A DNA stretch of 64,000 nt from contig NC_089175.1 in NCBI RefSeq assembly GCF_947507565.1, positions 2,903,733 through 2,967,732 of the forward strand, given 5' to 3'. Below are positions 46,324 through 58,454 of the stretch, piece after piece. Under the pieces are notes generated by a model, which searched no databases, was not told the origin of the DNA, and worked only from the letters and a program-made list of their open reading frames with translations. Numbering within the stretch: the stretch's first letter is position 1; every line of letters starts with the position of its first letter. This DNA is from Oscarella lobularis. Taxonomy: Eukaryota; Porifera; Homoscleromorpha; Homosclerophorida; Oscarellidae. The position numbers and the translations under genes are program-made.

Positions 46324-47269
46324 ATGTTTCTCGCGAGCACCGCATCGTTGGTAACGATGATAATATGCCTTCTGCGCTTGGGCTCAGCGTCGGAAGACGA
46401 GGCGGGATGCACGCACCGTCGCGTGTCAATTGTGCCGTCATCGGGCCCCACGATTTACCTTCCACTCGATGAATACATGCGGCTCGTATCCGCCGACTCG
46501 GACGCGAAGGTGACGACTACATATGTACGTTCGTTTATGTAATTACGCCGGCTGTACGTCGACGGCCCGTCGTTTAGTCCGCTTCCCAAGAATCGGGCAG
46601 ACGAGAACTGGTGTACCGTTACATGTCGCCCACGTGGCTCAACACGAGCGCCAATTTTTCAGAGACGCCGTCTTCCGTGTCCACACAAGCCGTCGAATTC
46701 GGGTCCGGATCTCTTTCTCACGGTTTGTTATTCAAAGTAAGTAGCTCATTCTTCTAATTTCTAGCGTCACAACGGCAAAAACTTGAGCCGCTTTCTCGCT
46801 GATTTTATTTAAGGCTAGTCTGATCGACGCCGGAGTTCTCGATGACGCGAAGCGCTACGTCATTCACATTGGACTATATTTCTCGAACCCACCGGATGCC
46901 GATGACAGCGATCCCTCTTTTGTCGTTTGCGACAGCAATGGTAGTTACTGCGTCGGTTTCCAATATGATAACAGCGGACTAAGCGTGTACTACTTCGCCG
47001 GAAGAAATTTCGGCGCCGTCTGCCAAATGACCGAATTCGGTCACGTGGCCGACTCCACGCCTGGCGACGTTCAATGGAACATGCGCATCGAACTTCATCC
47101 CACGTATACTGTGGGACTTACGTACGCTGGAACTAGCAAAATATTGACGCATCAGTAAAATGAAACACTGAAATCCAGTCAAGGACTTAGTTTTCGAGTG
47201 TGCAGGGAGTCCGAGCCTGAACAGTTTGTGTTTCATCTGTTTGAGTTGACCGTGAGCGAGATTGAGTGA
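46324..47269 (+). pseudogene. Array gene O1, C-terminally truncated by a stop codon
   Basis: Exons 46324-46509, 46578-46736 and 46814-47269 follow the family plan. Signal peptide MFLASTASLVTMIICLLRLG, then VPSSGPTIYLPLDEYMRL, RYMSPTWLNTSANFSETPSS and the C-terminal beta-rich domain (VQWNMRIELHPTYTVGLTYA). At 47156-47158 TAA replaces the TAC found in the other three O copies. This removes about 37 residues, including FRVCRESEPEQF and the terminal FELTV strand. The remaining frame beyond the stop is intact, so the change is recent, or the copy makes a shorter protein. Confidence 0.7.
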
Positions 47270-48055
47270 AAAGAGACCAGTATACTGACCGGTAGCAGTA
47301 CTGTTTGCCTGCATGAGATTTTAGCCTAGTTAGTGTCAAAAAGCGCTGGTAGCTTTGTTTGCTTTTTTTGTGTGTCCAAAAAATAGAAGAGCATGTGATC
47401 TTATACGGAGTCTAGAGCTTGCAAGGAGAATCCTCTGCTCCTCCAGTCAGCATATTTTAGAAAGCACCTACAGACTCTTGGTCTTGGAAGAGACCTTCGG
47501 CGTTTTTTACAGAGTGACGGCGTCCTGAAGGCGTTGAGGGATAGGAAACAGCGCAGAAATGGCAAAAAGACATCAGTGCACTGGAATCGCTAGTGGACGA
47601 ACGGTGAAAGCGATTCGCGCTCTCCGCAAACATCGACAAACGCCATCCCTTCTGACGACATACGGGGTTTGTTCTAAATGAATCCATCGAGATTGTTGTA
47701 CCTTCGACGCTTCGTACACTTATCCCTCGCTCCATTTCTTGAGTTTAATCGCTCTAGTAGACATTAGAGTACTGGAAGAGCTAGGCGAGGAGCGATGAAA
47801 GCATCCGTATAGAGCAGGAAAACCCTAATACGGGGAGCTGATGCCTCACCCCCATTCATCTGCCATCAAGGTATTTCATGACATGATGAGTTTTTCAAAT
47901 AAACTTCTTATTTTCAATCATATAAGATACTGAGGCTATAAAAACATGCACGTCGACTAATAATCAATAGCTAAACGAAAAATTGATACACCACGACGAT
48001 TTCCTGCTACATTAGTACTAAAAGAAACAGAGAAAACGACATTGAATTGAAGCGT

Positions 48056-49036
48056 TTATTTGTTCGAATACACAGCAAGCTCGAACAGATGAAATTGAAA
48101 CGTTTCGCCTGTGTTCTGTCTGCACACTTTGAAGTGAAGACCTCGACTCGGCTTCAATTTTTGACTGTACTCATATGTGAATGAAGTTGTGCTAACGTAC
48201 GTAATTCCTGACGTAGAATTCGGATGAATTTCAAGGCGAATGTTCCAGTTAGTTGTAGATGATTGTGGTGCACTGATGCCGCTACTACTCTGTGCGCTGC
48301 TACATGTGCTAACTGAATCAATGCCCCACGAAGCACGAGCACTGTTTGGATCAAAGTAGAAAAAACCCGCGCAGTAATTGCCGTCGCAGATTTGAAGAGT
48401 CGGATCACTGTCGCCGGGATCCGCTAAGAAAAAGCCAATGTGAATGGAGTAGGCTTGATCGTCATTTAGAATTCCAGCTTCAATCAATTTCACCTTTGAC
48501 ACACGTACAGTATCAAAATGCCTGTCTATCGCATGTGTAAATTAGCTACTTACTTTAAACAATACACCGTAGTACGTTGGTCCACTACCAAATTCGATAT
48601 TTTGTGCGGACACCGAAGATGGTGTCTCCGTAAAATTGGCGTGAGTTTGTAGCCAAAGAGGAGACATGTAGCGATAGAGTAGCAGCGCCGAACTCGAAAC
48701 GCTCTGTCGTGTGTCAATCATAGAAAATGTCGATCATAGGAAATGTTTACCTGACTCGGAGTTGATGCGGAAACGGCGGATGTTGGAGGAGGAGCGTCCG
48801 TCTGAACGTGCATGGACTTAAACTTCATTTAGTCGTATCAAACGACGGTAATAACTCACCGATTCTCCTTCGCTGGATGCGTCTTTTTGAAGTTGAATGT
48901 AGTCGTCATATGGAAGACACACAGTGGGCCCCGATGACGGAACAGATAAAACGGAATTGGCTCCTGTACACTCAGCTGATGCAGATCCAAGCCAGGAACT
49001 TGAAACAATGACCACCAGCAAAAAGGACGACGTCAT
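48056..49036 (-). CDS. Array gene P1, secreted family protein
   Basis: Exons: about 48860-49036, 48751-48801, 48554-48703 and 48056-48493, giving ~270 residues. Signal peptide MTSSFLLVVIVSSSWLGSAS. Then VPSSGPTVCLPYDDYIQLQK, a small Pro/Ser linker exon (TDAPPPTSAVSASTPSQ), RYMSPLWLQTHANFTETPSS, and the C-terminal domain (IGFFLADPGDSDPTLQICDG, NWNIRLEIHPNSTSGITYVS, GLHFKVCRQNTGETFQFHLF). It is convergent with O1 and homologous to it (same SSGPT-x-x-LP and RYMSP motifs) but clearly diverged, with one extra exon. The stop codon TAA lies inside an AATAAA signal. Function unknown. Confidence 0.8.
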
Positions 49037-49094
49037 CTTCTGAACGTAGAAGCCAATAGAGCGCGATGTGAGAGAAGTGGCGGGCACTGGCAAA

Positions 49095-49105
49095 TATTTA
49101 TATAG
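49095..49105 (-). promoter_or_regulatory. TATA box of P1
   Basis: CTATATAAATA on the minus strand, ~60 bp upstream of the P1 ATG. Repeated exactly before P2 (54617-54627) and P3 (59494-59504). Confidence 0.6.
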
Positions 49106-49668
49106 GGTTCGTGGTTGCTACGAGAGACGTCATCAGCTCCCGGATGTCCTTAGCCCTTCGTCAGTTTACAGTATGAAGGCCGGCATGAAGGCCACGTTTG
49201 CCATCTATTCGTATCTACGAACTTCTTCGTCTCACTTTTGACCTGAAGAAGGCGGCAAGGCCACAGCAAGTATTGTGATACTAAGAACATACCGGTACAT
49301 ACGTATGAAAATCGTGGTCTCCTGTACCGTTCGCCGAAATTACTTCTGCGTGAAAGAAGCCAATAATAGAAAAAACAAACTAATCTGCACATCTTTATCG
49401 CCTTTTCTCAACGCTTAATTCAATTAGTTCGCTATGTGTACATAGGACTCACTATGACTAAGACTATGCAATGCTTAGGAAACGTACCAGAATTAGTTGA
49501 AGAGGCAGCTGCGCACCTGTATCGCGCTAATAAAACTCGCGGTCAAAAATAGTAAGGGAATGAATGAATCACTGAATGAATAAACGCCGTTGTGTCGTGC
49601 CAATTTTGTTCTACATGCATGAATATGCACAGAATGAGCCAGGTGTGTTTAATATGATCCGCCGCGCT

Positions 49669-49839
49669 CTAGCTACACCCGTTGGAACCTCTCTTGGCTG
49701 TAACTTTTTTCCACGCTTCGTACATTAATCCCTTTTTACATTCGTTCATCTCATCGATGACTAATTTGTAAACGCTGCGTGTGGCAATAGGTATATAAGG
49801 TCTGCACAAGCCGGAAGTGGGCGGGATTTCTTTTCTCAT
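49669..49839 (-). other. Small conserved open frame in array spacer (copies at 55203-55373 and 60080-60250)
   Basis: 56 codons from ATG 49839 (MRKEIPPTSGLCRPYIPIAT to KKVTAKRGSNGCS). It is identical in three units, but so is the flanking DNA, so conservation says little. Its end (KKGLMYEAWKKV) resembles a frame 3' of the O genes (KKWSEGLVYEASKV, about 52550), suggesting both derive from one old exon. No clear promoter or partner. Confidence 0.25.
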
Positions 49840-50115
49840 TGTCTTTGGATGAGACGATCCCGTCAAGCCAGAATTGAAGCTAAATCATCTCTACGAAGCG
49901 AGAGGGAGTCTGCTAAAGAGCGAGAAAATTTAATTTTTTGAGTCCTGAGTATTTCCAAGTGGCTTCAGTTCGAATGGCGGTTGTGTAACGGAATAAAAGG
50001 ATTTTTCCGGTGTAGGATTATTTTGGAAGATTAGAGCAAACCCGAGCAAATGGGAACGTAGGCAAGGTGACTTTGAGGATTCACGTTCGAACGAAAAGCG
50101 AGCAAACGTTTAAAG

Positions 50116-50320
50116 CTTGGAAGGAGAATCCTCTGCTCCTCCAGTCAGCATATTTTAGAAAGCACCTACAGCGCTTTAGTCTGTCTTTTCAGCACTACAC
50201 TCAAATTAGATATGTTTAAAGACCGAGAGTGCTGCGGTAGCGGCCAGAAGGTCAGAGTGACCGCAACTGCGCCGGCCATGACCCTGCAGCACACTCCTAC
50301 GTAATAAATCCACTAATCAG
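50116..50320. repeat. Internal repeat and stem-loop block in array spacer (copies near 55655 and 60532)
   Basis: GGAGAATCCTCTGCTCCTCC with its flank to AAAGCACCTACAG also occurs 3' of each O gene (47418-47472 in unit 1), so each full unit holds it twice. Just after it, complementary segments (TGCGGT with ACCGCA, GGTCA with TGACC, GAGTGCTGC against GCAGCAC-ACTC) form a fold-back structure at about 50228-50310. Confidence 0.5.
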
Positions 50321-50405
50321 AGCCGGCCGACACCTTTGTCTTTACCTTTCTCCCCCATGCTCATCACGCATATAAGCATTCATAGTCCCAGCTGAGCCTT
50401 CCGCC

Positions 50406-50477
50406 ATGCGCTGGCTTGACGAAATCGAGGCGCGATTCAACGCCACCACCGCCGTACTGTTTGCCTGTCTAGATTAG
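50406..50477 (+). other. 23-codon open frame with strong start context, fused to an O-type 3' end
   Basis: CCGCCATGC start context, 23 codons (MRWLDEIEARFNATTAVL, then FACLD), TAG, and AATAAA about 17 bp later; GCATATAAGC lies ~40 bp upstream. The 3' part (GTACTGTTTGCCTGTCTAG through AATAAAGTAGC) is the same as the 3' flank of the gene at 40220. Copies: 55940-56011 (Leu4 to Phe) and 60817-60888. It may be a mini-gene or a deletion scar joining an unknown first exon to an O-type 3'UTR. Confidence 0.35.
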
Positions 50478-51183
50478 ATGAATTGAATCAATAAAGTAGC
50501 TAGATTAGCATATGCGTTCGCGTACTGCGTACAAATGCAGCAGTTTATCCCTGAATGGACGCGTGCAACGTGCATTGAACTCTACGCTGAGTCAGAGTCT
50601 AGTCTAGGTGCAGGGGCCCCCAAAGGGAGAACATATGTGCTGGTCTGACTTTTATTTACGGAGTCTGTACGGAAAGAGAATGCCCGTTCTTTCTTCTTTA
50701 CCTGTCCTGCTGTAGAATATTTCAAAAAAGGTACCTACAGTAAGAGTGCTCTGATCAGTATTTCAGCAACACCGCTTTTATATAAGGTACGTTTGAAGGC
50801 CAGGAAGCCGACCGAGTGAGTGGGAGGCAGAAATAACCGTTCGTTTAACAGAAACGCTGCGAGAAGCTGCGCGAAGACACCTCAAGCAGTAATTTACGGT
50901 CATTACGGACCCGGATTAGATTAGAACAGGTCGTCTTCCGCCTTGCGGGCGCCAAAAAACAAAACTATTTTTAGGATCTCAATGTAGAGAGAATTCTGCA
51001 TTATATTGAACGTTTATGTGTTATCTCATTGATTTTTCAAATGCAGTGTCTCGGCTAGATCTTGTCAATTAGCCAATCATGCTAAACACGCCGCCTACGG
51101 AGTGACGTAGCTGAATATATTTCAGGAGGCTTTCTAAAGCATTCTCTCAAGCGTTTCGCCGCCGTGACTCTTCAAGTTTAGCA

Positions 51184-52124
51184 ATGTTTCTCGCGAGCAC
51201 CGCATCGTTGGTAACGATGATAATATGCCTACTGCGCTTGGGCTCAGCGTCGGAAGACGAGGCGGGATGCACGCACCGTCGCGTGTCAATTGTGCCGTCA
51301 TCGGGCCCCACGATTTACCTTCCACTCGATGAATACATGCGGCTCGTATCCGCCGACACGGACGCGAAGGTGACGACTACATATGTACGTTCGTTTATGT
51401 AATTACGCCGGCTGTACGTCGACGGCCCGTCGTTTAGTCCGCTTCCCAAGAATCGGGCAGACGAGAACTGGTGTACCGTTACATGTCGCCCACGTGGCTC
51501 AACACGAGCGCCAATTTTTCAGAGACGCCGTCTTCCGTGTCCACACAAGCCGTCGAATTCGGGTCCGGATCTCTTTCTCACGGTTTGTTATTCAAAGTAA
51601 GTAGCTCGTTCTTCTAATTTCTAGCGTCACAACGGCAAAAACTTGAGCCGCTTTCTCGCTGATTTTATTTTAAGGCTAGTCTGATCGACGCCGGAGTTCT
51701 CGATGACGCGAAGCGCTACGTCATTCATATTGGACTATATTTCTCGAACCCACCGGATGCCGATGACAGCGATCCCTCTTTTGTCGTTTGCGACAGCAAT
51801 GGCAGTTACTGCGTCGGTTTCCAATATGATAACAGCGGATTAAGCGTGTACTACTTCGCCGGAAGAAATTTCGGCGCCGTCTGCCAAATGACCGAATTCG
51901 GTCACGTGGCCGACTCCACGCCTGGCGACGTTCAATGGAACATGCGCATCGAACTTCATCCCACGTATACTGTGGGACTTACGTACGCTGGAACTAGCAA
52001 AATATTGACGCATCAGTACGATGAAACACTGAAACCCAGTCAAGGACTTAGTTTTCGAGTGTGCAGGGAGTCCGAGCCTGAACAGTTTGTGTTTTATCTG
52101 TTTGAGTTGACCGTGAGAGCGTGA
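51184..52124 (+). CDS. Array gene O2, secreted family protein
   Basis: Same three-exon plan as O1, with the full frame open: signal peptide, LPLDEYMRLVSADTDAK (Thr where the other copies have Ser), RYMSPTWLNTSANF, then the C-terminal domain to FYLFELTVRA. The last residues differ from the other copies (TVSEIE) because of a small indel at the end. Convergent with P2. Function unknown. Confidence 0.8.
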
Positions 52125-52847
52125 TCGAGTGAAAAGAGACACGTACTAAACTGTTTGCCTGCATGAGATTTTAGCCTACTTAGTGTCAAAAAGCGCTGGT
52201 AGCTTTGTTTGCTTTTTTTGTGTGTCCAAAAAAATAGAAGTGCATGTGATCTTATACGGAGTCTAGAGCTTGGAAGGAGAATCCTCTGCTCCTCCAGTCA
52301 GCATATTTTACAGACTCTTGGTCTTGGAAGAGATCTTCGGCGTTTTTTCCAGAGTGAGGGCGTCCTGAAGGCGTTGAGGGATAGGAAACAGCGCAGAAAT
52401 GGCAAAAAGACATCAGTGCACTGGAATCGCTAGTGGACGAACGGTGAAAGCGATCCGCGCTCTCCGCAAACATCGACAAACGCCATTCCACATACGGGAT
52501 TTGTTCTAAATGAATCTGTCGAGATTGTTGTACCTTCGACGCTTCGTACACTAATCCCTCGCTCCATTTCTTGAGTTTAATCACTCTAGTAGACATTAGA
52601 GTACTGGAAGAGCTAGACGAGGAGCGATGAAAGCATCCATATAGAGCAGGCAAACCCTAATACGGGGAGCTGATGCCTCACCCCCATTCATCTGCCATCA
52701 AGGTATTTCATGACATGATGAGTTTTTCAAATAAACTTCTTATTTTCTATCATATAAGATACTGAGGCTATAAAAACATGCACGTCGACTAATAATCAAT
52801 AGCTAAACGAAAATTGATACACCACGACGATTTCCTGCTACACTAGA

Positions 52848-53538
52848 GGATGATGGCCCGGTGTTCACCGTGTTGCCATCATGCAGAGCCTCCCACCGCT
52901 TACCGTACGCGAGTGCATAACATAGTGTGACGTCATAATTTTTTATGTTGTGGTCAGTGACTACAGCCGTTAGCTACACTGTACGTACTACATCTCAGCC
53001 TACCTACACACCGTAAATACTTGCAAGCATGATTGCAATGTTTTCCTAATTGGGCGCTTTTCTGACGTACACTGTATTTGATAAGCCCATTTGATAATGT
53101 GCTCTGTATTTGTACGGGTCATTTTTTTTGTTACCCGTACTCGCGTACATACCCACCCACATACTGTACATAAGTGGATACTTTTGATTGTGACGTCAGA
53201 GTGTGACAATCAAAACCGTCGTTTCGCCTTCTCAGCGCATTTATAAAAAGGAAAATACCACCGAACAATTTGTTACAGGGGTTTCTAAGCATTTCTTCTG
53301 TTTATGAAAGAAAAAACGCTTTATTCGCACCGTAAATCGCCTTTTTCGGGTCACCGTTTTGGGCCCCATTTCGCGCATGCGCTTTACAAAGTAAGGGTTT
53401 TCCTATGTGACGTCACAATACTGTACCGAACAGACGTACATACAGACAGACACTTCCGGCCCTAAGATCACGTTTGAGAGAGCCTCCCTCCGCCGTTATA
53501 CGGGCTCCACCCGTACAACTCTGGTGGTCGGCTCCATT
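52848..53538. mobile_element. ~690-bp insertion unique to one array unit, with three TGACGTCA sites
   Basis: Other units read TTTCCTGCTACATTAGTACTA here; this unit is split after CTGCTACA, and the array sequence resumes at TTAGTACTAAAAG. The insert begins with a hairpin (GATGATGGC...GCCATCAT around CGGTG/CACCG). It contains TGACGTCA at about 52928, 53191 and 53407 and has no open frame of note. Clear terminal repeats and target duplication were not found, so its class is open. Confidence 0.6.
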
Positions 53539-53580
53539 AGTACTAAAAGAAACAGAGAAAACGACATTGAATTGAAGCGT

Positions 53581-54558
53581 TTATTTGTTCGAATACACAG
53601 CCAGCTCGAACAGATGAAATTGAAACGCTTCGTTTGTGTTCTGTCTGCACACTTTGAAGTGAAGACCTCGACTCGGCTTCAATTTTTGACTGTACTCATG
53701 TGTCAGTGAATTTGTGCTAACGTACGTAATTCCTGACGTAGAATTCGGATGAATTTCAAGGCGAATGTTCCAGTTAGTTGTAGATGATTGTGGTGCAGTG
53801 ATGCCGCTACCAGATGAGCTGCTACATGTGCTAACTGAATCAATGCCCCACGAAGCATAAGCACTGTTTGGATCTGCGTACCGAAAACCCACGCAGTAAT
53901 TGCCGTCGCAGATTTGAAGAGTCGGATCACTGTCGCCGGGATCCGCTAAGAAAAAGCCAATGTGAATGGAGTAGGCTTGATCGTCATTTAGAATTCCAGC
54001 TTCAATCAATTTCACCTTTGACACACGTACAGTATCAAAATGCCTGTCTATCGCATGTGTAAATTAGCTACTTACTTTAAACAATACACCGTAGTACGTT
54101 GGTCCACTACCAAATTCGATATTTTGTGCGGACACCGAAGATGGTGTCTCCGTAAAATTGGCGTGAGTTTGTAGCCAAAGAGGAGACATGTAGCGATAGA
54201 GTAGCAGCGCCGAACTCGAAACGCTCTGTCGTGTGTCAATCATAGAAAATGTCGATCATAGGAAATGTTTACCTGACTCGGAGTTGATGCGGAAACGGCG
54301 GATGTTGGAGGAGGAGCGTCCGTCTGTACGTGCATGGACTTAAACTTCATTTAGTCGTATCAAACGACGGTACTAACTCACCGATTCTCCTTCGCTGGAT
54401 GCGTCTTTTTGAAGTTGAATGTAGTCGTCATATGGAAGACACACAGTTGGCCCCGATGACGGAACAGATAAAACGGAATTGGCTCCTGTACACTCAGCTG
54501 ATGCAGATCCAAGCCAGGAACTTGAAACAATGACCACCAGCAAAAAGGACGACGTCAT
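53581..54558 (-). CDS. Array gene P2, secreted family protein
   Basis: Same four-exon layout and signal peptide as P1. The C-terminal exon (53581 to about 54015) differs at scattered residues clustered in one loop: YCVGFRYADPNSAYASWG here against YCAGFFYFDPNSARASWG in P1, and SSSGSGITAPQ against SAQSSSGISAPQ. The rest is nearly identical. Differences concentrated in one loop of an otherwise homogenised protein suggest selection or conversion tracts. Convergent with O2. Confidence 0.8.
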
Positions 54559-56722
54559 CTTCTGAACGTAGAAGCCAATAGAGCGCGATGTGAGAGAAGT
54601 GGCGGGCACTGGCAAATATTTATATAGGGTTCGTGGTTGCTACGAGAGACGTCATCAGCTCCCGGATGTCCTTAGCCCTTCGTCAGTTTACAGTATGAAG
54701 GCCGGCATGAAGGCCACGTTTGCCATCTATTCGTATCTACGAACTTCTTCGTCTCACTTTTGACCTGAAGAAGGCGGCAAGGCCACAGCAAGCCCACAGC
54801 AAGTATTGTGATACTAAGAACATACCGGTACATACGTATGAAAATCGTGGTCTCCTGTACCGTTCGCCGAAATTACTTCTGCGTGAAAGAAGCCAAGTAA
54901 TAGAAAAAACAAACTAATCTGCACATCTTTATCGCCTTTTCTCAACGCTTAATTCAATTAGTTCGCTATGTGTACATAGGACTCACTATGACTAAGACTA
55001 TGCAATGCTTAGGAAACGTACCAGAATTAGTTGAAGAGGCAGCTGCGCACCTGTATCGCGCTAATAAAACTCGCGGTCAAAAATAGTAAGGGAATGAATG
55101 AATCACTGAATGAATAAACGCCGTTGTGTCGTGCCAATTTTGTTCTACATGCATGAATATGCACAGAATGAGCCAGGTGTGTTTAATATGATCCGCCGCG
55201 CTCTAGCTACACCCGTTGGAACCTCTCTTGGCTGTAACTTTTTTCCACGCTTCGTACATTAATCCCTTTTTACATTCGTTCATCTCATCGATGACTAATT
55301 TGTAAACGCTGCGTGTGGCAATAGGTATATAAGGTCTGCACAAGCCGGAAGTGGGCGGGATTTCTTTTCTCATTGTCTTTGGATGAGACGATCCCGTCAA
55401 GCCAGAATTGAAGCTAAATCATCTCTACGAAGCGAGAGGGAGTCTGCTAAAGAGCGAGAAAATTTAATTTTTTGAGTCCTGAGTATTTCCAAGTGGCTTC
55501 AGTTCGAATGGCGGTTGTGTAACGGAATAAAAGGATTTTTCCGGTGTAGGATTATTTTGGAAGATTAGAGCAAACCCGAGCAAATGGGAACGTAGGCAAG
55601 GTGACTTTGAGGATTCACGTTCGAACGAAAAGCGAGCAAACGTTTAAAGCTTGGAAGGAGAATCCTCTGCTCCTCCAGTCAGCATATTTTAGAAAGCACC
55701 TACAGCGCTTTAGTCTGTCTTTTCAGCACTACACTCAAATTAGATATGTTTAAAGACCGAGAGTGCTGCGGTAGCGGCCAGAAGGTCAGAGTGACCGCAA
55801 CTGCGCCGGCCATGACCCTGCAGCACACTCCTACGTAATAAATCCACTAATCAGAGCCGGCCGACACCTTTGTCTTTACCTTTCTCCCCCATGCTCATCA
55901 CGCATATAAGCATTCATAGTCCCAGCTGAGCCTTCCGCCATGCGCTGGTTTGACGAAATCGAGGCGCGATTCAACGCCACCACCGCCGTACTGTTTGCCT
56001 GTCTAGATTAGATGAATTGAATCAATAAAGTAGCTAGATTAGCATATGCGTTCGCGTACTGCGTACAAATGCAGCAGTTTATCCCTGAATGGACGCGTGC
56101 AACGTGCATTGAACTCTACGCTGAGTCAGAGTCTAGTCTAGGTGCAGGGGCCCCCAAAGGGAGAACATATGTGCTGGTCTGACTTTTATTTACGGAGTCT
56201 GTACGGAAAGAGAATGCCCGTTCTTTCTTCTTTACCTGTCCTGCTGTAGAATATTTCAAAAAAGGTACCTAAGAGTGCTCTGATCAGTATTTCAGCAACA
56301 CCGCTTTTATATAAGGTACGTTTGAAGGCCAGGAAGCCGATCGAGTGAGTGGGAGGCAGAAATAACCGTTCGTTTAACAGAAACGCTGCGAGAAGCTGCG
56401 CGAAGACACCTCAAGCAGTAATTTACGGTCATTACGGACCCGGATTAGATTAGAACAGGTCGTCTTCCGCCCTGCGGGCGCCAAAAAACAAAACTATTTT
56501 TAGGATCTCAATGTAGAGAGAATTCTGCATTATATTGAACGTTTATGTGTTATCTCATTGATTTTTCAAATGCAGTGTCTCGGCTAGATGCCAAGAGATC
56601 TGGTCAATTAGCCAATCATGCTAAACACGCCGCCTAATGAGTGACGTAGCTGAATATATTTCAGGAGGCTTTCTAAAGCATTCTCTCAAGCGTTTCGCCG
56701 CCGTGACTCTTCAAGTTTAGCA

Positions 56723-57668
56723 ATGTTTCTCGCGAGCACCGCATCGTTGGTAACGATGATAATATGCCTACTGCGCTTGGGCTCAGCGTCGGAAGACGAG
56801 GCGGGATGCACGCACCGTCGCGTGTCAATTGTGCCGTCATCGGGCCCCACGATTTACCTTCCACTCGATGAATACATGCGGCTCGTATCCGCCGACTCGG
56901 ACGCGAAGGTGACTACAACATATGTACGTTCGTTTATGTAATTACGCCGGCTGTACGTCGACGGCCCGTCGTTTAGTCCGCTTCCCAAGAATCGGGCAGA
57001 CGAGAACTGGTGTACCGTTACATGTCGCCCACGTGGCTCAACACGAGCGCCAATTTTTCAGAGACGCCGTCTTCCGTGTCCACACAAGCCGTCGAATTCG
57101 GATCCGGATCTCTTTCTCACGGTTTGTTATTCAAAGTAAGTAGCTCGTTCTTCTAATTTCTAGCGTCACAACGGCAAAAACCTGAGTCGCTTTCTCGCTG
57201 ATTTTATTTAAGGCTAGTCTGATCGACGCCGGAGTTCTCGATGACGCGAAGCGCTACGTCATTCATATTGGACTGTATTTCTCGAATCCGCCGGATGCCG
57301 ATGACAGCGATCCCTCTTTTGTCGTTTGCGACAGCAATGGCAGTTACTGCGTCGGTTTCCAATATGATAACAGCGGACTAAGCGTGTACTACTTCGCCGG
57401 AAGAAATTTCGGCGCCGTCTGCCAAATGACCGAATTCGGTCACGTGGCCGACTCCACGCCTGGCGACGTTCAATGGAACATGCGCATCGAACTTCATCCC
57501 ACGTATACTGTGGGACTTACGTACGCTGGAACTAGCAAAATATTGACGCATCAGTACGATGAAACACTGAAACCCAGTCGAGGACTTAGTTTTCGAGTGT
57601 GCAGGGAGTCCGAGCCTGAACAGTTTGCGTTTTATCTGTTTGAGTTGACCGTGAGCGAGATTGAGTGA
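56723..57668 (+). CDS. Array gene O3, secreted family protein
   Basis: Three exons, full frame open, ending FYLFELTVSEIE. Nearly identical to O2 and O4. Same signal peptide and RYMSPTWLNTSANF block. Preceded by AATATATTTCAGG about 70 bp before the ATG. Function unknown. Confidence 0.8.
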
Positions 57669-58454
57669 AAAGAGACCAGTATACTGACCGGTAGCAGTAC
57701 TGTTTGCCTGCATGAGATTTTAGCCTAGTTAGTGTCAAAAAGCGCTGGTAGCTTTGTTTGCTTTTTTTGTGTGTCCAAAAAATAGAAGAGCATGTGATCT
57801 TATACGGAGTCTAGAGCTTGCAAGGAGAATCCTCTGCTCCTCCAGTCAGCATATTTTAGAAAGCACCTACAGACTCTTGGTCTTGGAAGAGACCTTCGGC
57901 GTTTTTTACAGAGTGACGGCGTCCTGAAGGCGTTGAGGGATAGGAAACAGCGCAGAAATGGCAAAAAGACATCAGTGCACTGGAATCGCTAGTGGACGAA
58001 CGGTGAAAGCGATCCGCGCTCTCCGCAAACATCGACAAACGCCATCCCTTCTGACGACATACGGGGTTTGTTCTAAATGAATCCATCGAGATTGTTGTAC
58101 CTTCGACGCTTCGTACACTTATCCCTCGCTCCATTTCTTGAGTTTAATCGCTCTAGTAGACATTAGAGTACTGGAAGAGCTAGGCGAGGAGCGATGAAAG
58201 CATCCGTATAGAGCAGGAAAACCCTAATACGGGGAGCTGATGCCTCACCCCCATTCATCTGCCATCAAGGTATTTCATGACATGATGAGTTTTTCAAATA
58301 AACTTCTTATTTTCAATCATATAAGATACTGAGGCTATAAAAACATGCACGTCGACTAATAATCAATAGCTAAACGAAAAATTGATACACCACGACGATT
58401 TCCTGCTACATTAGTACTAAAAGAAACAGAGAAAACGGCATTGAATTGAAGCGT

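Noticed and set aside
47457-47735. 92-codon minus-strand frame 3' of O genes, repeated in the array
   Set aside because: Interrupted or shortened in other units, with no domain or promoter; conservation is explained by the recent tandem duplication.
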